Shown piece by piece: positions 38,244 through 45,455 of a DNA stretch of 64,000 bases. Positions within the stretch are counted from its first letter, which is position 1. The number at the start of each line of letters is the position of its first letter. The translations under genes and the position numbers were made by a program. The stretch covers positions 1-64,000 of the forward strand of contig JAAELL010000310.1 in assembly GCA_024226735.1 (NCBI GenBank), written 5' to 3'. The notes beneath the pieces are model-generated. The model made no database searches, was not told the DNA's origin, and saw only the letters and a list, made by a program, of their open reading frames with translations. Source of the stretch: a bacterium (GTDB taxonomy: Bacteria > Planctomycetota > UBA1135 > GCA-002686595).

Positions 38244-38875
38244 CTACCGGCTGGGGTAGTACCGAGCCGCTCGTCCCACTCGACCCCCTCCCCCAGAGCA
38301 CTCGCCGCGAACTCGAAGTGAACCACGCGCCGGTGCCGCGGGCGCACCGCGCGCTTCGAGCTGTGCAGGAGCAGCGGGCGCATCACCATCGCGCCACCCG
38401 CGGGAACGACGCAATCCACCGGCGTCCCGCTCGCGCGGGCGGCGCGCACGCCGTCAGGGCTCAGCCGGCCGGCGCAGTGCGTCCCCGCGAGCACGCGCAG
38501 CGCCCCGCCGTCCGCGTGCGCCTCATCCAAGTGCACGCGAATGGCGACCATCGACTCGAGCACCGCGAGTGGTGGGCGGACATGCACGACGCCTTCCTTG
38601 GTCGACCATCCGTCGAAGCCCACTGCCGCTCGGCGCTCGCGCACCGGGATCGTCACGTCCTGGTGCCAGGCGACCGGCCAGTTCGCGCGCTCGGTCCTGT
38701 CGAAGCACGTCGCTCGCACCACGAACGCGTCGGGCCCGAGGGCGCGCGTCGCGAGGCCGTCGAAGGCCGGGATGAACGGCTCGAGCGCGTCCGCGGGCAC
38801 TGCGGACGGAAAGAGCGCGAATCCATCGCGCTCGAGGTCGAGGTCGAGGTCGAGGTCGAGGTCCGCCGCACTCAT
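38183..38875 (-). CDS. Phytanoyl-CoA dioxygenase-like Fe(II)/2-oxoglutarate enzyme
   Basis: 230 residues from ATG 38875; the frame is open further upstream but overlaps the next gene. The iron-binding triad of the PhyH family is visible as HxD (His71, Asp73 in AWHQDVTIP) and the distal His171 (RPLLLHSSKRA), with an Arg-rich 2-oxoglutarate-binding stretch after it. HADGGALRVLAGTHCAG is the usual mid-domain motif. The N-terminus carries five Leu-Asp dipeptides from a hexanucleotide repeat. The last roughly 20 residues extend past the normal family end and are encoded antisense to the 3' end of the TsaC fusion, suggesting loss of an earlier stop. The substrate is unknown. Confidence 0.82.
   Translation of the reverse strand: MSAADLDLDLDLDLERDGFALFPSAVPADALEPFIPAFDGLATRALGPDAFVVRATCFDRTERANWPVAWHQDVTIPVRERRAAVGFDGWSTKEGVVHVRPPLAVLESMVAIRVHLDEAHADGGALRVLAGTHCAGRLSPDGVRAARASGTPVDCVVPAGGAMVMRPLLLHSSKRAVRPRHRRVVHFEFAASALGEGVEWDERLGTTPAGSYTHSSMRRSIIHPSASAHP
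38834..38863. repeat. Hexanucleotide microsatellite (GAGGTC)x5
   Basis: Five exact tandem copies of GAGGTC at 38834-38863, within the start region of the dioxygenase gene, encode alternating Leu and Asp on the minus strand. Length changes by whole units would keep the frame and only alter the N-terminal tail. Confidence 0.9.
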
Positions 38876-38903
38876 CGGCCAGGCGCTGGGCGCGACGCGC
38901 GGA

Positions 38904-39581
38904 TCAGCGTTTTCCAGCGCAGCGCACCTCGCCGGAACCGGCGATGCTCTGCGAGATCTCGGGCTCGCCCCGGTACAGGACGTCGCCGCTCCCGCTGACA
39001 CTCACGCTCAAAGCGCGCTCCGCGCGCGTCTCGATGTCGCCGGAGCCAGAGATCTCGACTTGCGCGTCCTGCGCGACGAGGTCGAAGAGGTCCATGGTGC
39101 CCGACCCCGTTACCGTCGCGACGAGTTGGCCGACGCGTCCGCGGCACTCGAGATCGCCCGAGCCTTCGAGGCCGAGCTCGATCGTCTCGTCGTCGACCCC
39201 CTCGACCCGCAAGGTGCCCGCGCCGACGAGCTGAAGCGACTCGAGCTGCGACGCACCGATCTCGATCCGCGGGGCCGGGTCGAGGCGGAATCCGCGCCGC
39301 ACCTGAACGATGAGGCGGCCGTTCTCGACGCTCGTCTCGACGTACTCGATCAGATTGTCGTCCCCGGTGATCATCACGTGTGCCGGCTCGCCGACACGGA
39401 CGCGGGCGTCGATGCTGCCGCGCACCGCGACGCTCCGGTAGCCGTCGACGTCGCGGTACTCGGTCGACGACGTGCCCGATCCATGCACCGTCTCCGACAA
39501 CTCGACGGTGCATGCGACGAGCACGGAGAACAGCGCCACCCAGGCGAGGGCGGCGCGGCGATGGCGCGGCGAACGGTTCAT
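38904..39581 (-). CDS. DUF2807 (putative head GIN domain) lipoprotein, copy 2
   Basis: 225 residues from ATG 39581, which overlaps the stop of the upstream copy (ATGA). The signal ends in lipobox LVAC. The body is a right-handed beta-helix-like fold with repeated GSGDxE/xGSGD turns (LGLEGSGDLECRG, EISGSGDIETRA, SVSGSGDVLYRG), as in the DUF2807 family of auto-transporter-adhesin-like domains. It is probably an outer-membrane or periplasmic lipoprotein. The function of the family is not established. A tandem paralog lies immediately upstream. Confidence 0.87.
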   Translation of the reverse strand: MNRSPRHRRAALAWVALFSVLVACTVELSETVHGSGTSSTEYRDVDGYRSVAVRGSIDARVRVGEPAHVMITGDDNLIEYVETSVENGRLIVQVRRGFRLDPAPRIEIGASQLESLQLVGAGTLRVEGVDDETIELGLEGSGDLECRGRVGQLVATVTGSGTMDLFDLVAQDAQVEISGSGDIETRAERALSVSVSGSGDVLYRGEPEISQSIAGSGEVRCAGKR

Positions 39582-40285
39582 TCGCGCATGCGCTTCACGT
39601 AGCCGCTGCCACTGATCGACGCGTTCGTCTGCGGTTGGCCGTAATAGGTGATGTCGCCACTCCCGGAGATCGCTCCGTCGAGCGTGTCCGAGACCGCGAG
39701 CCGCACGTCGCCGCTCCCGACGATCGAGACCGTCGCCTGCCCGACCTGCAGGCGATCGAGATCCAGGTCGCCCGAGCCGTGCAGCGCGACGTCGAGCGTG
39801 TCCGCGCGTCCGTTCACCTCGATGTCGCCCGAGCCGTTGAGCGCCAGCGCGAAGTGCGGACGGTCGATGCCGTCGACCCACGCGTCCCCGCTGCCGTTGA
39901 GCGAGAGGCTCGCGAGATCCGGCACGTCGATCTCGACGATGAGGTCGTTCTTCGACTTGTACCGGTCGTGGTCCATGCGCAGAACGAGGACGCCGTCCTC
40001 GACGTACGTCTCGACCTCGCGCAGCAGGTTCTCGTCGCCCAGCACCGAGACCTGCTGCTCGCCGCCGACCGTCACGCGCACGTCCATCCGCCCCGAGACC
40101 TGCACCGAGTCGAAGGACTCGACCTGCCGTCCCTCGCTGGCGCGCACGCCGTTGCCGCGAATGCGCGTGCCCTGGTAGTCGTACGAGTCCTCCCAATCGA
40201 AGCCATTGGCGTCGACGTGGATGATGCAAGCGGTCGAGGCGAGGCCCAACAAGAGGGCCGTGGTCGTGAGCGCGCGGGGGTTCAT
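39578..40285 (-). CDS. DUF2807 (putative head GIN domain) lipoprotein, copy 1
   Basis: 235 residues from ATG 40285, with GGAGA 6 nt upstream. The signal ends in a lipobox of the form ASTAC. After a short linker the protein has the same repeated GSGD strands as its downstream neighbour (SLNGSGDAWVDG, ALNGSGDIEVNG, ALHGSGDLDLDR, SIVGSGDVRLAV, AISGSGDITYYG). The two genes form a translationally coupled tandem pair. No partner that would explain their role is nearby. Confidence 0.87.
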   Translation of the reverse strand: MNPRALTTTALLLGLASTACIIHVDANGFDWEDSYDYQGTRIRGNGVRASEGRQVESFDSVQVSGRMDVRVTVGGEQQVSVLGDENLLREVETYVEDGVLVLRMDHDRYKSKNDLIVEIDVPDLASLSLNGSGDAWVDGIDRPHFALALNGSGDIEVNGRADTLDVALHGSGDLDLDRLQVGQATVSIVGSGDVRLAVSDTLDGAISGSGDITYYGQPQTNASISGSGYVKRMRE

Positions 40286-40416
40286 CAGGTTCTCCGTACG
40301 AGGGTGCACCGTGGGACTCGAGATGAGTGGATGCACGGGCCCTACGTGCTCCTGCGGGACTATTTCCCCGTTTTTGGCCGTTCGCGCCCCCGAATCGAGA
40401 CCCACACGACGGGCAC

Positions 40417-43104
40417 CTACAGCGCCTCGGGCAGGAGCTCGGGCGGCAGCCCCTGATCGAGAGCCCGCGCGCCCTGGGGAGTCTCCAGGAGCCGCGGGCA
40501 AAGTTGGTAGGCGCGGCCGGCCGCCGCGCGCGCCACGCGCGGATTCGACGTACGCCAGGCAGCCAGGGCGACGAGCAGATGGACCTGGGCTCGCTCGGGT
40601 CGCAGCGACGCCGCACGGGTGAGCTCGTCCAGCGCCATGCCGTCGTGACCGCCGGCGAGGGCTCCGAACCCGCCGGAGAGCGCCCGCACGAAACCGACCT
40701 CGCGCGCGAAGCGGCGCACCTCGCCGTCCGCGACGCCCTCCCCACCCCCGTTCGCCCCTAGGGCGTCGAGGTACTCGTCGAAGCCGGCCAGCGTCGCATC
40801 TGCCGGGAGCTGAATCCCGCGCCGCGCCGCGTCCCAAGCGCAGAACGCTTCGCGCGCGCGTCGCACCAGGCGCAGGGTCTCGAGCTTCTTCCAGCCCTGG
40901 GTCCCCGCGACCGGACGCCAGGCCACGGGCGGCTCGGTCTCGAGCGTGCGCAGGCGCCGCAAGTTGAGCGGCAGGTCGGTCAAGAGCAGCGCGCCGCGAC
41001 GCCTTGGTCGGTAGACGATCCACGGGTCGGCGTCGCTCAAGGCTCGTTCGGAAACGGGCCAGCGCGCGCCGCTGGTCACGTAGCGAGCGAACACGCCGGA
41101 GGGAGTGTCGAGCCCGAGCTCGGCGAGCGCGGCTCCCAGCGCGCCGCTCGCGTCGAACCGCGCCGCGTCGAGCACGGGCTCCAACTCAGCCCCGACCAGG
41201 AGCACCTGCGTCCCGAAGACGAACACGCCACTCCAGCCGAACGAGCGGGCGAAGGCGTCGACGACGACGTCGAAGGTCTCGGGCTCGAGCGCATGCGGCG
41301 GCACCCACTGGCAGAGAAGCCCACCCGGCGCGAGCGCCGCACGAACGCACGCGTAGAACTCCGGGGTGTACAGGTAGACGGCGAACGGGGAATCGGGAAG
41401 CAGCGGCTCCATCGTCACGACGTCGAACGCGTCGAGAGACTCGCCGAGCGTGCGCCGGCCGTCACCGAAGTGCACCGCGGTGCGCACGTCCTCGAGCACG
41501 CGGTGGTTGACCTCCTCGAAGAAGTGGGCCTGGTCGCAGACGGCGCGCGAAAGCTCCATCACGTCGATCCGCTCGACCTCGGGGTGCAGCGACACCGCGC
41601 CCGCCGTCGTGCCCGTCCCGAACGCGAGCACGCCCGTGCGCTTCGGACACGGGTGCAGGAGGAGCGGCAAGTGGCCCAGCGCGCGCATGTACAGGTAGTC
41701 GTCCCCCACCGCGGTGGCCCGGAACGTGTCGGTCAAGAGCGTGCGCTCGCCGCGCAGGCCGTCGTCGACGACGCTGACGGCGAAGTCGGCGTCCTCGACG
41801 AACGCGAGGCGTTGGAAGGCGGGGTTGTCGAGCGCGGGCGCCGCGAGCGCGGGCTCGTCCGCACGCGCGGCCCACGCCCCGCAGCCGAGCGCGACGGTGG
41901 CGGCGGAGAGCGCCAGTCGGCGCGCCGGCCAGAGCGTGAGAGCTGCGCCGACGCCGAACAGGCACAGGGTCGCGAGCGCACCCCCGAGGCCGAAGGCCGG
42001 AACCACCACGTGGTGCACGAGCACGACGCCGAGCCCCGCGCCCCAGACCTCGTGCAGGACGAGATCGCCGAGACGCCGTCCGCTCTCCCCCGCGACCGCA
42101 CGGTGCAGGACCGGCACGACCGCGCCGAGCGGCATGAGCGGAACGCCGAGCAGCGCGAGCGCGAAACCGAGCGGGTGCGCGCGCCCGTCGATCCCGCGCA
42201 GGAGGCCGGGCGAGAGGAAGAACCAGAGCGTGCCGAGCGCGGCGAGCGCGAGGACCCATCCCACGCCGCGCCTGTCGCGCGGAACGACGAGTGGAACGAT
42301 CACCGCGCCCAGCGCGAGGGCGAGCAGCGAAGCGGCGAGCACGGCGCTGAGCGCCGGCTGCATCCCGTCGAGCCAGAGCGTGCCGAGGCGTAGACCGATC
42401 CACTCGACCCCCGATGCCCACGCCGTCGCGAGCCCGAGTGCGACGCCGGCCGCGCCGGGGGCGAGGGGGCCGAGGGGGGCGCTGGGCGCACGCTCGGGAT
42501 CGACCTCGAACCGCGCCGCGCCAACCGGGGAAGGCTGGGCCGCGAGCATGGCGAGCACCGCGCCCGCGAGCGTCGCCGCGCCGCCGACCACGATCGCGGT
42601 GGAGCGACCGAACGCCGCCGGCACGTCGAAGCCGATCCACGTCGCTCCCGCGACGCTCCCGGCGAGATTCGCGGCGAACAGCAAGGACACGTCGCGCGCC
42701 CCGCCGCGCCCAGGGTCCCAAGCGCGCGCGAGCCAAGGGAGGAAAGGACCGTGGACCAGAGCGACCAGGAGGATCGCCGCGCAGCCGAGGGCCGTCGCGC
42801 CCGAGGCGCTCGCGATGCTCGGAGCGACGCGCAACAGGATCAGGCCCGCGAGCCACGCTCCAGCGGCGCACGCCACGCCGGTCGCGAGCCATCCCAGGCG
42901 CGGCGTGCGCCGCGCACGGCCGCCGAGGAACGCACCGATCGCCCAGCCCGCGATCCAGACCGAGATCCCGATCGCCCCGGAGCGTCCGTAGCCCATCGAG
43001 AGCCCCGCGCTCGAAACGAGCAGCGTCTCGATTCCCAGCCCCCCTGCGCCGACGAGTGCGGCGCTGGCGAGGAACGAAGCGCGCCTCCAGACGGGAACCG
43101 TCAC
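40417..43104 (-). CDS. Polytopic membrane protein with spermidine-synthase-like domain
   Basis: 895 residues from GTG 43104. The first 420 residues are a chain of a dozen or more hydrophobic helices with the family start GGLGIETLLVSSAGLSMGYGRSGAIG. Residues about 430-720 are a Rossmann-type spermidine-synthase-like domain with the nucleotide-binding motif AFGTGTTAGAVSLHP, the acidic ERIDVMELS and FDVVTMEPLLPDSPFAVYLYTPEFY. The last 170 residues are helical and TPR-like. Fused membrane synthases like this are common in environmental bacteria, and their true reaction is uncertain; polyamine synthesis should not be assumed. It lies 14 bp downstream of ptsN. Confidence 0.82.
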   Translation of the reverse strand: MTVPVWRRASFLASAALVGAGGLGIETLLVSSAGLSMGYGRSGAIGISVWIAGWAIGAFLGGRARRTPRLGWLATGVACAAGAWLAGLILLRVAPSIASASGATALGCAAILLVALVHGPFLPWLARAWDPGRGGARDVSLLFAANLAGSVAGATWIGFDVPAAFGRSTAIVVGGAATLAGAVLAMLAAQPSPVGAARFEVDPERAPSAPLGPLAPGAAGVALGLATAWASGVEWIGLRLGTLWLDGMQPALSAVLAASLLALALGAVIVPLVVPRDRRGVGWVLALAALGTLWFFLSPGLLRGIDGRAHPLGFALALLGVPLMPLGAVVPVLHRAVAGESGRRLGDLVLHEVWGAGLGVVLVHHVVVPAFGLGGALATLCLFGVGAALTLWPARRLALSAATVALGCGAWAARADEPALAAPALDNPAFQRLAFVEDADFAVSVVDDGLRGERTLLTDTFRATAVGDDYLYMRALGHLPLLLHPCPKRTGVLAFGTGTTAGAVSLHPEVERIDVMELSRAVCDQAHFFEEVNHRVLEDVRTAVHFGDGRRTLGESLDAFDVVTMEPLLPDSPFAVYLYTPEFYACVRAALAPGGLLCQWVPPHALEPETFDVVVDAFARSFGWSGVFVFGTQVLLVGAELEPVLDAARFDASGALGAALAELGLDTPSGVFARYVTSGARWPVSERALSDADPWIVYRPRRRGALLLTDLPLNLRRLRTLETEPPVAWRPVAGTQGWKKLETLRLVRRAREAFCAWDAARRGIQLPADATLAGFDEYLDALGANGGGEGVADGEVRRFAREVGFVRALSGGFGALAGGHDGMALDELTRAASLRPERAQVHLLVALAAWRTSNPRVARAAAGRAYQLCPRLLETPQGARALDQGLPPELLPEAL

Positions 43105-43118
43105 GTCGCGCCCGACTG

Positions 43119-43586
43119 TCAGCGCTCGCCGCGCGTGAGGACGGCGATCGCCTCTTCTCGGCTGCCGCTCTCGATCAAGTCTTCACGCACCTCATCCTGC
43201 GCCAAGACGCGGGCGACGTCGGCGAGCGTGCGGATGTGCAGGAGCTTCTGCGCGCGCGGGATCACCAGCAGCACGACGAAGCGCGCCGGCGCGCCGTCGA
43301 TGCTGTCGAAGACCAGCCCGTCGCTGCGCGACACGATCCCCATGCAGGCCACGACCGACTCGAGATCGTCGACGGCGGCGTGGGGGATCGCGACCCCGTT
43401 CTCCATGCCCGTCGACATCGACCGCTCACGATCGAGGACGGCCTCCAGCACGCTCTCCCGATAGGCAGGACCGATGCGGCCGGTGTCGACGAGGTGGTCG
43501 ACCAGGTCGCGAATCGCCTGCCACTTGTCGGCCGGCTCGAAGCCGACCACGACGTCGCCGGGGGAGAAGAGCTCACCGAGCTGCAT
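43119..43586 (-). CDS. ptsN: PTS IIA-like nitrogen-regulatory protein (PtsN type)
   Basis: 155 residues from ATG 43586, the normal length for a single EIIA-Fru/Ntr domain. VAIPHAAVDDLESV carries the phospho-acceptor His69, and FVVLLVIPRAQKLLHIRTLADVARVL is the family's central sheet and helix. In other bacteria PtsN is a phosphorylation-controlled regulator of potassium, nitrogen or envelope functions rather than a sugar transporter. No EI or HPr gene is in the window. It lies between nhaA upstream and the membrane synthase downstream. Confidence 0.88.
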   Translation of the reverse strand: MQLGELFSPGDVVVGFEPADKWQAIRDLVDHLVDTGRIGPAYRESVLEAVLDRERSMSTGMENGVAIPHAAVDDLESVVACMGIVSRSDGLVFDSIDGAPARFVVLLVIPRAQKLLHIRTLADVARVLAQDEVREDLIESGSREEAIAVLTRGER

Positions 43587-43622
43587 GGAGGCGCAGCATA
43601 GCCGCGAACAGGCGATCTGTCG

Positions 43623-43667
43623 GTACGGTACCGCGGCAATTCATGACGGATTCCCGTGGTACCGTAC
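43623..43667 (-). terminator. Inverted repeat between nhaA and ptsN
   Basis: GTACGGTACCGCGG (43623-43636) pairs with CCGTGGTACCGTAC (43654-43667) over 14 bp with one G-T pair and a 17-nt loop. It starts 11 bp beyond the nhaA stop and ends 37 bp before the ptsN start. Terminator of nhaA is one reading. The GGTACC core, repeated symmetrically, would equally suit a protein-binding operator for ptsN. Confidence 0.45.
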
Positions 43668-43677
43668 TGCCTGATCC

Positions 43678-45087
43678 CTATTCGGGCGTCGGGACCCCGG
43701 CGTCCATCCGGACCGAGGTCTCCGGGAGCGCCGATGCCGGGTCCGGCGTTCGCGTGGTGACCTGGGTGATCTCGTCGTGGGTGCCCGAGCCCCCCGCATC
43801 CTCGGGCGGCTTCCCGAAGCCGAGCATCTTGGCGATCATGATCGCCGTCATGCCGACGAAGCCGCTGAACAGCGCGCCCATCTTCGCCTGCCCCTGCAGG
43901 TCGAGGTTTTCGGGGAAGGCTGCCCCCGCGACGAACAGCGCGACGGTCAGACCGAGCGCCGCGATGTAGCCCGCCATCACGAGATCGCGGAACGTCATAC
44001 CGCTCGGCAGCGGGAATCCGAGCACGCGCCCCAGGAGGCCCAGCAGCGTGATGCCGATCGTCTTGCCCACCACGAGCGCGGCGAGGATGATCCAGGTCAT
44101 CGGCCCGATGCCGGCGAACTGCACGCCGGCGTTGCCCATCGCGAAGAAGAACAGGCCGAAATCGACGCACAGCTTCGTCTGATGCTCGAATTGGTGGAGC
44201 GGCGAATGGTCCATCTCGAGGTCGTGCGCGAGCTCGCCGCCCATCACATCGATCTCGTCGGATTCCTGGAACAGGCCCGTGTCACGCCGCGGTCCGGGAA
44301 GGAACGGCACGATCGGTACGAGCGCCAGTGCGGGGTGCAGGTGTGCCAGGATCAGGCCGCTCCAGGCGATCGGACCCGCGACGAAGATGTACGGCACCCA
44401 CGACTTCACGTTCATGCGCCGCAGCGCGTAGGCGACCGCCATGCCGAGCACGACGAGGCCGAGGAACTCGGGACGCGCCGGGTTGGCCGCGTCCCCGTAG
44501 AAGATCGCGATGATCGCGAGGCCAATCGCATCGTCGGCGACGGCGAGCAGCAGGAGGAAGTTGATCGCCGGGTGGCCCTTGCCGTACACGGTGCGCGCGA
44601 CGAGCCAGGCGAGGGCGATGTCGGTCGCCGTCGGGATGCCCCAGCCCTTGCGCAGGGCCTCCTGCTCGGTCACGACGGTGGCGTCGTAGACGCCCATCGC
44701 GTTGGCCAGGAAGAGGCATCCGAAGAACACAGCGACCGGTCCGACGACCCCACCCATGGTCGCGAACAGCGGGTTGATCGCCTTGCGCAGCGGATTGAGG
44801 CTTCCCCCGGGTAGCGCCGCCTCCGTGATCTCCTTCGCGGCTACGCCGAAGAAGAAGACCATGAAGATGTCATTGATAATGAAATTGAGCGTCAGATGAT
44901 GCCCAAAAACCGACAGGTGCCCGGGTAACTCCCAGATCCCGTCCTCCGCGCCGTGGCCCGCCCCGAACCAGTGGTGATACCAGCTGTAGTCGAGGTTGGC
45001 CGCGACCAGCGCACAGACCACCCCGGCGATGAGCGGGATGGAGAACTCCTGGAGGTACGAGACGAGACCCTTCTTGTGGTCGGACAC
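43678..45087 (-). CDS. nhaA: Na+/H+ antiporter NhaA
   Basis: 469 residues from GTG 45087. About a dozen membrane helices; the unwound-helix motif IPTATDIALA (Asp156) and the ion-binding pair VADDAIG (Asp185, Asp186) match the essential residues of E. coli NhaA. Compared with that protein it has a longer central cytoplasmic loop (residues about 265-310, rich in Asp/Glu/His) and a hydrophilic Thr/Pro tail of about 45 residues. It exchanges external protons for internal sodium across the inner membrane, consistent with a saline habitat. It is divergent from the secretion operon across 370 bp. Confidence 0.94.
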   Translation of the reverse strand: MSDHKKGLVSYLQEFSIPLIAGVVCALVAANLDYSWYHHWFGAGHGAEDGIWELPGHLSVFGHHLTLNFIINDIFMVFFFGVAAKEITEAALPGGSLNPLRKAINPLFATMGGVVGPVAVFFGCLFLANAMGVYDATVVTEQEALRKGWGIPTATDIALAWLVARTVYGKGHPAINFLLLLAVADDAIGLAIIAIFYGDAANPARPEFLGLVVLGMAVAYALRRMNVKSWVPYIFVAGPIAWSGLILAHLHPALALVPIVPFLPGPRRDTGLFQESDEIDVMGGELAHDLEMDHSPLHQFEHQTKLCVDFGLFFFAMGNAGVQFAGIGPMTWIILAALVVGKTIGITLLGLLGRVLGFPLPSGMTFRDLVMAGYIAALGLTVALFVAGAAFPENLDLQGQAKMGALFSGFVGMTAIMIAKMLGFGKPPEDAGGSGTHDEITQVTTRTPDPASALPETSVRMDAGVPTPE

Positions 45088-45351
45088 GGGCTACCTGGTT
45101 GCGCTGTGGGGCCTTGGGGAGGGAAGGACGAATCCTGGGGTCGTCACCCAAGATGCCCGCCTGGAGCGATCGTGGCAAAGTGAATCCACGCCAGGCGCAC
45201 ATCCGGGAAGGTCCGGTCGAGAGTGTGCGCAGACGAACCCGAGGGCGAATCGTGACCTACCCGGCGAGCCGAATCAGTTTCCCTCTACGGACGGGAAGAT
45301 CGCCCCCCAGCAGACGTCTCCTGACGGGCCGAAACTGCGAGGCGGGGTCGT

Positions 45352-45380
45352 TTGACTTGGCTCAGCGAGCCACCTACAGT
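45352..45380 (+). promoter_or_regulatory. Sigma-70-type promoter of the secretion operon with palindromic spacer
   Basis: TTGACT (45352-45357), a 17-nt spacer and TACAGT (45375-45380) lie 75 bp before gspD, a good -35 and a moderate -10. Nearly all of the spacer is the hairpin-forming palindrome TGGCTC-AGC-GAGCCA (45358-45372), a plausible operator. The rest of the 370-bp region between nhaA and gspD holds no gene; the promoter of leftward nhaA must be in its left half, where I could not identify it. Confidence 0.55.
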
Positions 45381-45455
45381 CCCCAACCTCGACTCACGGT
45401 GCCCTAAACCCTGGGCCTTCAAAGAGATACAACCCACGCGCCGAACGACGAACCG

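Noticed and set aside
40417-43104. Spermidine synthase taking part in polyamine synthesis
   Set aside because: The domain is fused to many membrane helices and no decarboxylase gene is nearby. Family resemblance does not establish the reaction.
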